A stretch of DNA of 64,000 nucleotides from positions 62,001 through 126,000 of the forward strand of contig NMRB01000422.1 of assembly GCA_002633025.1 (NCBI GenBank). Reading direction: 5' to 3'. The notes under the pieces were generated by a model, which saw only the letters and a program-made list of their open reading frames with translations, had not been told where the DNA came from and searched no databases. How positions within the stretch are numbered: the first letter of the stretch is position 1; the number at the start of each line of letters is the position of its first letter. Below are positions 38,401-48,842 of the stretch, in pieces. This DNA is from Notospermus geniculatus. Lineage: Eukaryota; Nemertea; Pilidiophora; Heteronemertea; Lineidae. Both the position numbers and the translations under genes were made by a program.

Positions 38401-41400
38401 CAAAGTTTTGACAGCAGTTATCCATAGACAGCCAACTTGTGCAAGAAAGCTCTCATGTGGAAGGCACCTTAAAGTTAAGTTAAAGTTTGGGTTTATACTT
38501 TACACTTTAACTCCGGTCTATCCTGAAACCTTTCAGTAGAACTCAGATGAGCTGCTCATTCAGCGCTACAATCTGAGCATTTCCGACCGGTACCCATTTA
38601 TACCCCTGGGTGAAGAGAGGCCAGTGAGGCAAAGAGACTTGCCCAAAGTCTCATGCCACAGTGGGATTCGAACCCGGGACCCTCTGACTGCTCGTCGGAG
38701 ACCCGAACCACTACACCACCGTGGCTCCCTTAGGCTGTTCAGCATTACTGAAGCATTACTCTTCCCACTAGACGAACTACAGTTCTGCAGGAACTAGACA
38801 GAAAGAGTAGTGTTTCACGAATTTTGAATGCATGTTGGGTGTGGTCAAGACCTGTGATAATGGATAGTTACGATGAATTGGAGCATGATGTAGTATGCCA
38901 AGCACGTTTCTATTCAGCAATAGAGTGTATCGGGATCAACCTGTGCAAGTTATAGATAATTTCATTGGGTGTAAGTCAAAGTGTATTGTGGCAACAGAAT
39001 CAATGGTGCTGATACTAATAGCTCTGTCACAATTTATGTCAGAAGAAAGTGTCAACTACCGACGTTGCCGGTGCAATTTTACAGGCGACTGGGTTGGCTC
39101 AGCCCAGATTTGGCTCAGTTGACTTCTGTAGCGGAAACAGGTCTATCCCGCATGAATTCAAAGCGGGCTCGTTCCGGGTTGAGCTCGGCAGGCTTCAACC
39201 GGACTAGTGTATCGGGGACTATAAATTCCTGTTCTGAACACAGTAAAGAGCCACTCCTTGTCCACTTCAGCGACTGGCCCGGACACAGCTGCAGAACCTG
39301 ATCATACATGTACACCTGATGTCACTCAACAGTTAACAAATGCAATCAAGTACATGTAACCAAAAATAGATAAGTGAGCCCTGATCAATGGATTTGTTAT
39401 TTCAATTGGTTACATCTGAATTTAACTGGTTACACAACGACAAATGTATTGCTTGATTTTTCAAATTCTATGTCCCAGCATGTGCATTCAATGCTGCAGA
39501 AGACAGAGATACGCTGTTTCTTTCTATTATAGCCACCCTTTCTTTTATGCTGCAGTAGAATTCAGTTGAAACCTTGCATCCTAGTCTACAATGTGTATGC
39601 TCCTCAGATCGGGCGTGAGCATGTCCCAAATGCTTGATTGTCAAGATGGGTGTCTTGTCAACTTCTAATACTGACACTCTAGTACTGTTCATCTTCGATA
39701 ATCAAAGGCCGATCTGCTCACCACTGCGTTACTTCGAGAAATTGACCGGTCCGCGGCGAATCCGCTGCCTCTCGAAGAGGAGGCCAATCAGAACCGGTGT
39801 TGTAAAATTTGAATCGTGGTACAAATAGTGGTAGCCGAAGACCAGATATAAAGTGCAATATGATTGGTCGACCGGTAAAGTTGGCATCGTGCCAAGATAC
39901 GCCGCGGACCGATCTATTACTTGAAGGGTGATAGTGCGATGTAACGCAGTGGTGAGCAGATCGGCCTTTGATTATCGAAGATGGTACTGTTCAGATCATA
40001 GGTATAGTGACCACCTGTACGGTAGTCTTGAACCCCTGACCAATTATAATGGTGTCATGAATTCAATTTCAATTTCGTTCAGGACCTCTAATATTATATA
40101 TCTGTCGAACTGCCACCACAAATTTGGCAATAATACCGTTACCGTATTTTCCCATTACCGTAATTCACCAAGTTGAAAAATAAATGCCAGACAACAAAGT
40201 AAATGCAACTCATAACAGCTTTTCAACATTCTATTGATAATTCACATCCAATCTTCAGATTTGGGAGAACGGTCACATTGCAACAAAATATTCCACGAAG
40301 CAAAAGAAAAGAACAGAGGAGGACACTGAAAATCTTCACCATGGTCAACCCATACTCTCAGCACATCAACAAATAAAGGACACAAAAATCCCATCCACTG
40401 AAATATACACATCGAGCGATCCTGCCTCAAAATAGCGGTGGTTATGAAAATGATACTTGTTCATTGTGCAAATGTTATCGTGCAATTTCCACAATATTTT
40501 TTAGGATTTTTTAGGTCAAAAGCAATCACTTTGATACCAATGTTCTTCACATTCTTTTGTCAAGTGGGCCAGATGTGGCATTTTAACCCTTTGGGTTGTA
40601 TGCACCAATGGAGATTTTCTTGAACTTAGGTTGAGCTACAACTTTTCCATTGTCACATCATGCCCTGGTAAACCTGAACAATTGAAAAGTTGTGGCTCAA
40701 CCTGAGTTAAAGATAATATTCGTTTGGTGCATACGGCCCATTATGAGCAGCGTGCGGCACTATCATGCCTTAGGTTGGTATTGAGGTGGTTTTGGGGCCA
40801 CTAGTTTGAGCGCGGGCCGAAAGATCAGGAGGTCAACCCTAACAAAACCCCTTGTGGAGAACACTGGATGCAATGTTCATGAATTCTGCCTTCAGCTGCA
40901 CAATCAAAGTTAGTCTGTTAAATCAAGGTACCACAGCTGTTTTGTGGCTGTAAAGGAAAAAGTCGCCACTCTCCTGGGCATATGTGAATTTGCTGACCCC
41001 TGACAAAAGAAAGAGGGTAATACACTAGGCCTAACATTGACAATATACAGTGGAACCTCTCTATCAAGGACACCTTTGGGACTGACAAATGCTGTCCTTA
41101 ATTCCGAGGCGTCCTGATTATAGAGGTTGAAATGAATAGAAACGACCAGTTTGGGACTGAACATTGGTGTCCTGATTAGAGAGGTGTCCTCCTGGCAGAG
41201 TTGACCGTTAAGGGAGGTTCCACTGTAGTATGTACATCGAGCCTTCTGACGGTGTTTGTTGATTTTACAGCTTGGATGGATCTTCAGGCCAGGAAAGGGC
41301 AGGGGCAAACTTTTTTGCTCTGCTTTCTTGTGTAAATTTTTAGTGTGTGAAACAGTTTCAGAAGGAAATTGGCACATGCAGAGAAGATTGCAAGAGATAA

Positions 41401-43296
41401 GGATGAGAAGGAAAGTTTACAGATTTATGCAGCGTTTGATTTGAATCTAAGGTCTCAACTAAGATTTTGCGATAGAGATGAGAGGTGGCGAGGTTCTTTG
41501 ATTGGCCAATGAGCACTGGCTTGTGTTTCAAGTATTTCATTTAGGAGTAGCGCAGGAGTGAACTGAGTGGCGACATACACTCAGACACGCCAAAAAAGAA
41601 CAATGACAAGCGTCGAAATCAGCAGAAGGTACAGTGTTTCCGCCAGAGGGTACTAAGGGTACTACGCTAGTACCCTCAAAGGAACAGAAAAGAGCCATTT
41701 TCCTTAATTTCATGGGGTTTTATTGTTGATTTTGATGAAAATAGTATTAGTACCCTCAAAAAAATTTCTAGCAGAAACCCTGAGGTAGTATGTCACTTTA
41801 AGATTACATAATACCCTACGAAATGATAATCTTTTGCATGTTAAAATTCTTCATAAAAACACCTTTTCAAGAGAAAAAGGTTTCAAAATATTTGAACGTC
41901 ATTACCGGTACAGGCTTCAGTTTACAGTTGGACACTTATATTCAAAAGGCTAAACCCATGAAAGCAGTGGACTGGCGAGTACATTTACCAGGATTTATTT
42001 CTTGCCCTCAAATACTACATTGATTATATTATCTTAGGGAATTATGTATTATGTACTGAAGAGTAAATTAATATAATGACTTGGCTTTTGTATAAAGAGC
42101 TCAAGAAACCAGTAGTGTACGTCTGCATGTCAAAATATAGGATAGGCGCCCACACAGATCTTATGTTGTCACCAAGAGGCTGCACTCCTCTCCATGCGAG
42201 GTTGAGAGACAAGTGGAGATTTTTATCTCTGGCAACAAAAATTTCCACTTGTCGCAGCGAATGCAACAAGCTTTTTAAAGCCAAAGTTTTTTACTCTAAA
42301 TTCTCACCATAGTGGTTCGAGCCCTTTTTATTTCATTCCTCACAGTGGTAGTCATAGGTTCTTTCACTACAACATGCACACCCTGTACAGCAGTGGTCCC
42401 TGGCGTTGTCGCCAAACCCTCTTTCCTGGTACGTGGGACAATGCGCGTCAGGTAAATATGCCGTTTTGGAGGTTGGCGACTTCTTCTTGAGGAATGAGAC
42501 ACCCTCGCAGCCTTCTTTGCTCCTTGGGAATTCATACTCACGTATATCTCGGTTTCATTCTGGTCAAAATTTCCCGATGGATTCTAGAGGATGGTAAATA
42601 AAATTTAATGACACCAGTAAAAGAAAGTCTGTAACTAAATTACCGTACCAACCTGTGTTGTAACATCAACAAACCAGCTCAATACTGGGGAGGACATACT
42701 GTAAAACGGGAATTTTTCGCGGACGTTTTAATTTTGCGGTCTTTGCGGTTCTATCACCTCCGCAAATTTAATACGCGTAAAAAGTATTTCAATTCAACAT
42801 TGTCGGCGCCACCGCAAAAATAAGACGCATTCCACATAACGCCCCACTTGCCAATAGATCATGTTGAATAGGGATGTCACTAATGAATTTCCTCTAGTCT
42901 TGTAGTTTGTTACAATGCATCTTAATTCTGCGGTTTTTGCGGTGCCGAGCTGTCCGCAAATTATAAAGGCGCAAAATATTATTCTGGGGCAGAAATACTG
43001 TGGGTCCGCAAAAAAAATATCTGCAAAAATTTCCTGTTTTACAGTAAGTCCTGCCCAATAATGAAATCCTCTTTTCTACAGCCAAGACCTGCCAGAATAC
43101 TCACCCAAAGATCAGATCCCTGATCAAGTCCAACTTCGCGTTTAAAGAATGACCCAAAGAATCTGGTGTTGAAATTAGCTTTCATCCATGCTGCACTAAC
43201 AAGGAACTGGAACACTAAGAGTAAGATCACAATCATCAAGATGAATATCCATCTTCCTCTGATACAGACAAGTGCTCCTCTGAAACTGGCCCACAT
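32401..43296 (-). CDS. B4GALT: Beta-1,4-galactosyltransferase (B4GALT1-4 clade)
   Basis: Exons: 43296-43105, 42583-42308, 37909-37843, 37461-37229, 37041-36854, 36375-36253, 35912-35808, 32536-32401; 440 codons including stop, all in phase. A type II Golgi enzyme that moves galactose from UDP-galactose to terminal GlcNAc. It has a 15-residue cytosolic tail, a membrane anchor at about 16-37 (WIFILMIVILLLVFQFLV), a basic stem encoded by exon 2 and then the catalytic domain. Family motifs seen: AIVIPYRNREEHL, FNRAML, the metal-binding FHDVDLIPEDDRNLY, the LPYV-FGG segment, WGWGGEDDD, and the C-terminal DGLN with LYTWVYVDI. The expected cysteines are present. The DKGNPVNPRR stretch fits the B4GALT1-4 group better than B4GALT5-7; the exact paralogue is not assigned. 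The ATG at 43296 is chosen because it puts the anchor right after a short tail. An alternative last exon lies at 34807-35080. Confidence 0.92.
33520..33801. mobile_element. MITE family 2 copy carrying a nested MITE
   Basis: The outer ends GGCCCGTATTCTAGAA and TTCTAGAATACGGCC match 17879-18002. Removing 33564-33722 and one target copy restores about 118 bases, like the intact copy. It lies in the intron between the two alternative last exons of the galactosyltransferase. Confidence 0.7.
33564..33722. mobile_element. Nested MITE with TTTAA target duplication
   Basis: The terminal inverted repeats GGGCACCGCACACGAGCGAC and its complement (about 24 bases) are flanked by TTTAA at 33559-33563 and 33723-33727. 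It inserted into the family 2 MITE and is therefore younger. Confidence 0.75.
34807..35080 (-). CDS. B4GALT: Alternative last exon of the galactosyltransferase
   Basis: The acceptor CTCTAG at 35081 opens a 91-codon frame (stop at 34807) in the phase left by the exon at 35912-35808. It encodes a second version of the family's C-terminal block: SLDGLNTTKYTV followed by LYTLIHIDV, paralogous to HLDGLNTLKYNL and LYTWVYVDI in the exon at 32401-32536. It then adds about 45 extra residues with a hydrophobic run (KCLLLFFWHV). Using it gives a 485-residue protein instead of 439. It could be a decaying duplicate, but the splice site, phase and frame are intact. Confidence 0.7.
36421..36749. mobile_element. 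MITE with 38-base inverted ends (galactosyltransferase intron)
   Basis: TGAGCCGCTCTGGCAAAA at the left and TTTTTGCCAGAGCGGCTCA at the right; the arms continue through GCTTGTCGCTC / GAGCGACAAGC. A second, inner pair (GATTTTCGTGCCGC / CTCGAAAATCGC) suggests a composite. Confidence 0.6.
37608..37764. mobile_element. MITE family 4, copy 1
   Basis: A palindromic element with ends GGGCCCGGTTGAACGAAACTC and its near complement, repeats of TTAGCGCTA-like blocks, and a TGACGTAAAA / TTTTACGTCA centre. Homologous to 58386-58543. It sits in the intron upstream of exon 37461-37229. Confidence 0.7.
38505..38730 (-). mobile_element. tRNA-derived SINE
   Basis: On the minus strand the head has an A-box-like TGGTGTAGTGGTT and a B-box GGGTTCGAATCCC at tRNA-like spacing, followed by a non-tRNA body and a TTAAAGT-rich tail near 38470-38515. 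The acceptor stem is missing, so it is not a tRNA gene. Confidence 0.65.
39691..39982. mobile_element. Mutator-like MITE with 9-base target duplication
   Basis: About 50-base terminal inverted repeats starting ATCTTCGATAATCAAAGGCC. The flanks repeat GTACTGTTC exactly (39682-39690 and 39984-39992). A 9-base duplication plus long inverted ends is the Mutator pattern. No transposase. Confidence 0.7.
41048..41225. mobile_element. Pogo/Tigger-like MITE
   Basis: The ends CAGTGGAACCTCTCTATCAA and GGGAGGTTCCACTG are inverted, flanked by TA on each side. The CAGTGGAACCTC terminus is typical of Tigger/pogo-type elements. Relatives are at 52018-52198 and 9400-9484. Confidence 0.65.
42697..43046. mobile_element. 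MITE with TACTGTAAAAC ends (galactosyltransferase intron 1)
   Basis: The termini TACTGTAAAACGGGAATTTT and AAATTTCCTGTTTTACAGTA are inverted. The internal sequence repeats TTTGCGGT and CCGCAAA motifs in both orientations. It fills most of intron 1 (42584-43104). Confidence 0.7.
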
Positions 43297-44877
43297 ATTG
43301 CCAGGATTGTCACTTAATCCAGAAACACAGGATTCCCAAAGAATATGGGGAGAAGAACGGACGATATCCAAAAGCTCAGTAACTCCTGATGTGAAATGTT
43401 ATCCCAAAACTCAACTCCTGATATGAGATGTTATCCAAAAGTCACGCAACTCCTGGAAAAATAATAGATCATACATGTAGCAGTAACTCCATCATAGTGA
43501 ATTTATTTTGGATGAAATGAGAAAATAGACTAAGATTATTTAAGTCAATGATACTACATACAAATCCCCGGGCTTTTTGAGACCCGGGTCAGTCCGGCTC
43601 TGAAAAATCCCTCCTGAGACCCGGCGTGCGTCAACACTACTCAAATTTTGTGACGGGAACCTAAATTAAGCCCTCCAAAAACTGTTCGAGGTCAGAGGGG
43701 CTTATTAGCACAGGGTTTTTCATCCCCGGGCCTACATGTATTAGACAGAATAAGCCCGGGTTCGACACAGTAGTGTAAACAGGGCTACTGGTAACAGTAC
43801 TTTACCTTTTCACCCCACTCAAACACAGGCCACAAGAGAATATTTCCAGACATAGGGGCCTACATTGTAATCATACATGTACACCCCACATCGAATTGAT
43901 TGCCACACTAGAACATTTACCTATGTCAAATTCACATGGTTCATGACTACATATCTAGGACAAGTGAAATTATGCACTGTGTAGAAATATCATGAACTAG
44001 ATATTCAGCCATGTGAGGAAGAAAACATGCAGTCAATGACAGTAGTGAATTCATCAACTATAAATGCAGACACGACAATCATTCAGTCAAAGAAGCTATT
44101 CTGTCACGCTAACTGCAGATGAAGTATTGAAAGTGCCAATCTCTTTTTCAAAATGAAACAGCAATTGTAGACTTAATACCGGTCGGCGGTACATGTATGC
44201 AGGCCTAATAATCTGTCCGAGCAGATTTCAATGAGACATTGGTGACACACTGAAACTTCTTGTGACGATCAATTTTAAATTATTTAGAAAATGTCTCACA
44301 AAAATTGACAATTCCCATTATTTTGTCACACCATCTCTGATCCTCTCATAATGTCTATCTAATCACCTTATTTTCCATGCAACTTTGCATTATATCACTC
44401 CTCCATTCCCGGAAGGTCCTATCATTATGAAGATCGCAATCCTGGATGGACGTGTTTGCCAACATTTTCCATGTACACTGCATACATGTCTTCAATCAAC
44501 ACACAACCTGGACCACGCTGCGGCTGATCGTGTCGAGTAAGCTGAACAGGTACATGTACGGATAAATCAATATGCATCAGTTAGGTTGCCATTACCAACC
44601 TGAAAATCAAACGATCACATTTTGAAAACAAAATGCAGCCTGTGATTATTTCCACAACCTGAACTGAACAACAGAGCAAACACCACTTAAAGGAAGCTAT
44701 TGTATAAATGTTATACATAAATTGAAATAGTTGAAATAAAAAGTGTGGAGATAAAATATTCGAAAAAAATGAAACTTAGGCTGGAATTCTCATTACATAC
44801 ATTTTAATGTCCCATAGCGCTTTCATTCCTCTTGGAAATCTTCAGTGGGAATGAACACATATTATTTACATGAGATA

Positions 44878-45358
44878 TATACTTTACATTCGTCTGTCTA
44901 AGGTCCCTTCATTAAACACCAATTCATTATGTATGCACTAGCCAAGTCAAAGGCCTTTCAATATGACTGGCTGTCACCGGGAAAGGTGGGGAACAATGAA
45001 AGTTGTTTGACAGCTCGAATGGCGTAACCGATAGCAGTCATCCAACGAATGTCTCTGGTCATTTTGAAATTGACTTCTTTGTTAAGTGGCCAGGGGTGCC
45101 GACTTACTTCGTTGAAATTAAGGAGCTTTAGGCCTATACATGGTAATTCTTGAATAGGTCCAGAATGAAATCGACACCTGGGCTGTGGGAACTCGGGCGT
45201 TGATCATCAGTACCAGTGCAAACACCGTGCAACATGGCCATTGGTCAATTTTGTTGAATGGAATCGACTTATCCTTTGTATAGTTATTCTGGGAGGCTAG
45301 GCCTTACTACTGGCATGAATATCCGGAAGGGACCTTAGACAGACGAATGTAAAGTATA
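44878..45358. mobile_element. MITE with 33-base inverted ends
   Basis: TATACTTTACATTCGTCTGT at the left and ACAGACGAATGTAAAGTATA at the right; the arms extend through CTAAGGTCCCTTC. About 480 bases and non-coding. Confidence 0.7.
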
Positions 45359-45548
45359 CACATAACCTGTCGCAAAGCAGGTTCAGGCAAAATGTTGAAA
45401 TAATACCAGGATTACAATAGGCCCTGATTTTAAAAGGGCTAATTATTGAAGCGAAGCTCTAAATGGTAGGCAAGATAAGATCAAAGCAGAAATTCCTTAA
45501 TCACTCTGACAAGCCTGTGCAAAATAATTATATTATTAACGGTTTAGT

Positions 45549-45596
45549 TAAGACCGCCACCACCTCACAAGGTGGCGGTCTTCATTGGTTTCACTG

Positions 45597-45631
<35 letters not shown>

Positions 45632-45632
45632 C
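45549..45632. repeat. Short hairpin followed by (TC)n microsatellite
   Basis: AAGACCGCCACC and GGTGGCGGTCTT form a 12-base stem with a 9-base loop, followed about 20 bases later by about 30 bases of TC repeats. Confidence 0.7.
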
Positions 45633-46348
45633 CAATCTGTGGTTTCAGCAGGATAACTCAAAAGATACACCACGTATCGCGATGAAACTTTCAGGAGTTG
45701 TGGATATGCATGTTACACGGAAACCTATTGATTTTGGGGGTCATCCACCAACAATGAACTGTTTAATTAGATGAAGTCTGTTGTCCTAACGCATTTTACC
45801 TTTGCCCATGACGTCAACAACCCATGACGTCGGGCCTAAGAACGCAGCGTCACCACGACGTCGAGCATGACGCTGCAGCGTCACTCACCACAGCGGGGTT
45901 TTCGCTGACGTCATCTCATCTCGGATCAAACTGTGACGCCACGCACACCACGTTTCAGGTCCTCTGGCCAATCAGACTCAAGAGATCGAAATGAATTTGG
46001 TCCGGTGCCATGATGTAGGCCTACCCGTATTTCGCGAAAAATGACACGCACATTTGTCTGAAATGAATAACATTTAAATGGTCATGACCCGACAAGTTTA
46101 CCAATTGTGAAATTTAGTAGGCCTAACTTTGAAAACAATAACCCCCTGCTCTTGGCTGCCGCGAAACACACAATCGCACTGTAAAGCCATGTAGGCCTAC
46201 ATCTACATCATAAATAATGTAGGCCTACACTGTAAATGACGCATGTTCAGTCCCAATATCATCAGTTTCTACATCGCCCTAACATATTTACAAAATTCAG
46301 AATTTTCAAAGGCGGTCTTCAAATTGACTCACAAGTCAATTTCTAGTT

Positions 46349-46352
46349 NNNN
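46349..46352. other. Assembly gap, 4 N
   Basis: Four undetermined bases. Confidence 0.99.
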
Positions 46353-46757
46353 GACCCTAATTTTTCAAACTGACATGACCCGAAACAAGACATTTTTTTT
46401 TTTAGGCCTAATGAGAATTCCAGCCTAAGTTTCATGTTATACATATATAGGGTTAAAGTTAGCTTGGAGTCGATGGTCAAACATTTTGTAAGCTTGCAGT
46501 TGGCGCTTTTTAACAGTCAAATTCTGGGTCAGGTGTGTCTAGCTACATGTAGAGCCTGACATACGTTTGGTTGCGCCTTGGAGGAATTATACTGACAGTA
46601 ATTCCTCCAAGGTTGCGCTGACTCACCAGCACTAGCAGTCAGTGACTCCACACCCCCAACTGCTCTGCGTCAGGCACTGTGTGCAGGGTCTAGATCAACT
46701 ACAAGACGTTTGAGCTTATTCATTTCTGAGCACATCGGACCAGCGGCTCTACCTGAG

Positions 46758-46800
46758 NNNNNNNNNNNNNNNNNNNNNNNNNNNCCCCCCCCCCCCCCCC
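46758..46800. other. Assembly gap of 27 N followed by 16 C
   Basis: N from 46758 to 46784, then an uninterrupted C run to 46800. The homopolymer probably caused the sequencing break. Confidence 0.97.
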
Positions 46801-48842
46801 GACTCATTCAGTGTGAATGTATATGCTATCTCCTCCAGTCCACTGTTTGAATATCATGGTCGATTTGACAAATGCATGAATTCAACAGCGAGTACAATGG
46901 TTGTTTGTTCAAAGGGAGTATTGACTCATATTGTTCTCAAACCTTTTCACAAACCAGTACCATAGTCAATGAAGACACCACCACGGTATAAAATGGCTGT
47001 AAAATCAGCATTCAATTGAAGAGGCCACCACATGATATGGGCACTGGTGATAAGTCGAATAAAACACAAATTGGCTGAAATAACTGAACAGAAGTTCATC
47101 TGTACTTTACTTTCCAAAAAAATAACTACCGGTAACTGACTTTGCCTGACCTGGATCTGCATATCTGGCCACGTCAATCTGTGCTGTGTCTACCAAATAA
47201 TGATTCATACCACTGGTATCTTATCAAATGTTGACAAACTTGGTTATTTCATCACAAACGAATGATAAAATCAAGGTGGGTAAATATCACACTATTCACC
47301 TAAATAATAGTCCACATGGTAGACCAGGTGCCAACTATAAACACTTCTTGTTTATAATGTGCATGGCCTTTGTGTGCTCTTCCAAACTAATTTTGAATGT
47401 AGGCCTACAGAGCAGAGAACGACAAATCGTTTTTTTGGCTGGTTGTCCACGGACAACCTGAATTCCAGAACTTGGTTGTCCGCATCAAACGTTGATTGCC
47501 CGTAGGCCTAATGATAAAGTTGCTCTCAGGGAAGTTGCCCACGGACAACTGATCGGAGGAAATGGCTTGTCCGTTTGGGAAAATCAGTTGTCCCAGGCGC
47601 CCAGACAACCAATTTGTCGTTCACTGCAGGGTCAAACATTTGAGAATTGGAAAGTTATTGAACTGGACCCACAACAAGCATTGCATCCTTAAGCCGATTT
47701 GCATCAAGAAAAAGTGTGCCTGAAAAACAAGGTGCAATTTGGTGCCATACTCACTGCAACTATTGACGTCAATGACGACGCACTTCACTAAGCATGTAAG
47801 GGTTCGGGACATAATTTGGGGTAGGGGCCTAGCTTAGGCCTAGCCGAATCCAGGTAAACAGGGCTTTCAATTTCCAGGTAGCTAGAACTACCGTTAAACG
47901 GTAGCTCCCAAATTAGCCGCGCCCAAAATTTAAAAAAATGGAAAAGGCAAAAATGTTTTCAAAAAATTTGGGGGGGGGGAGGCCTAGCCTAGGCCCCTAT
48001 GAGTGGGATGCACCGTCTCGGCGTCTGCACTGTGACTGTCGTCGACTGTGCTGTTGTGGACCTAGCCTATAGCTAGTAGTATTGTAATACATGCATGCAT
48101 GTAGGCCTAAAAGAAGGCCTGCCCTAGGCCTATAGGCCTATAGGCCTAGTGCACTGAGCAGTGCATGCATGCAGTGGATGATGCACCGGACCGGACGTTG
48201 ATTGATTGATGCGAGAGATGGCATTAGGCCTACTACCACTGATCGCCAAAACAATTGTTCCTTACTTTCGTTTTGAAGCTCCTGCCACGTGGAGGGACGA
48301 CTAACGCGCCAATAAGTTTTAAAACATCTGCATTCAACACCTGTGGAGCGTCATAATCCTCGAACAATAGGCCCAAGACTGGCCGAGTACGTGGACCGCC
48401 GAACCGATTGCTCCTCTCGATTAGGGAATTCCCGTGATGACGTAGGGGCACCTGTTTAATTGGATTGCATCTAAAGTAAGAACTTTTGCGGCCGGGTCCT
48501 CGATTTGTCTGAATGAAGACGGTTGCAAGTATGAGAGGAGGCACATAATAGTGAAGTATGGAATAGGTACAGTGATATTCCCTAGATCGTTTTTACCTCT
48601 CTCGAACAAAATGCTCCAGGACTCTGTGTACATGCGTACAAGTGGCGTTTGACGTTCCGCGTAACGTTACCTGTTCCTGATCTGTCTCGTTTCCGCCTTT
48701 TAGATATTCCCCACTAAGTAGGTCGGGGAATCCCCTAGTAGAGGCGAGAGAACGCGTGGAATAAATATGTTGCAATCGTTATCCTGTCGCCTTTAGTACA
48801 TATTTCTGTCTAGTTTTTGATCATTTACTTGACAAACGAATC

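Larger units (their letters stand above)
37910..42307. other. 4.4-kb intron of the galactosyltransferase, repeats only
   Basis: It separates the stem exon (42583-42308) from the start of the catalytic domain. Apart from a SINE at 38505, a Mutator-like MITE at 39691, an inverted repeat near 40600-40740 ending in TGGTGCATACGGCCC, and a pogo-like MITE at 41048, I see nothing supported. The small frames inside show no family motif and no matching splice sites. Confidence 0.6.
43297..48842. other. 5.5-kb divergent intergenic region between B4GALT and CTU1
   Basis: No supported gene. It contains a GC-rich imperfect inverted repeat near 43567-43790 (CCCGGGCTTTTTGAGACCCG), a MITE at 44878, a microsatellite at 45600, two gaps and an AGGCCTA-rich stretch at 48100-48150. 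Promoters of both flanking genes should lie at its ends, but no TATA or YY1 box is clear. Confidence 0.55.

Noticed and set aside
38640-38730. Possible tRNA gene
   Set aside because: The B box is good but no acceptor stem pairs; treated as a SINE head. The same reasoning applies to 10024, 11596, 2262 and 54455.
45463-45774. 103-codon frame with Ser-Leu repeats
   Set aside because: The Ser-Leu part is the translated (TC)n microsatellite.
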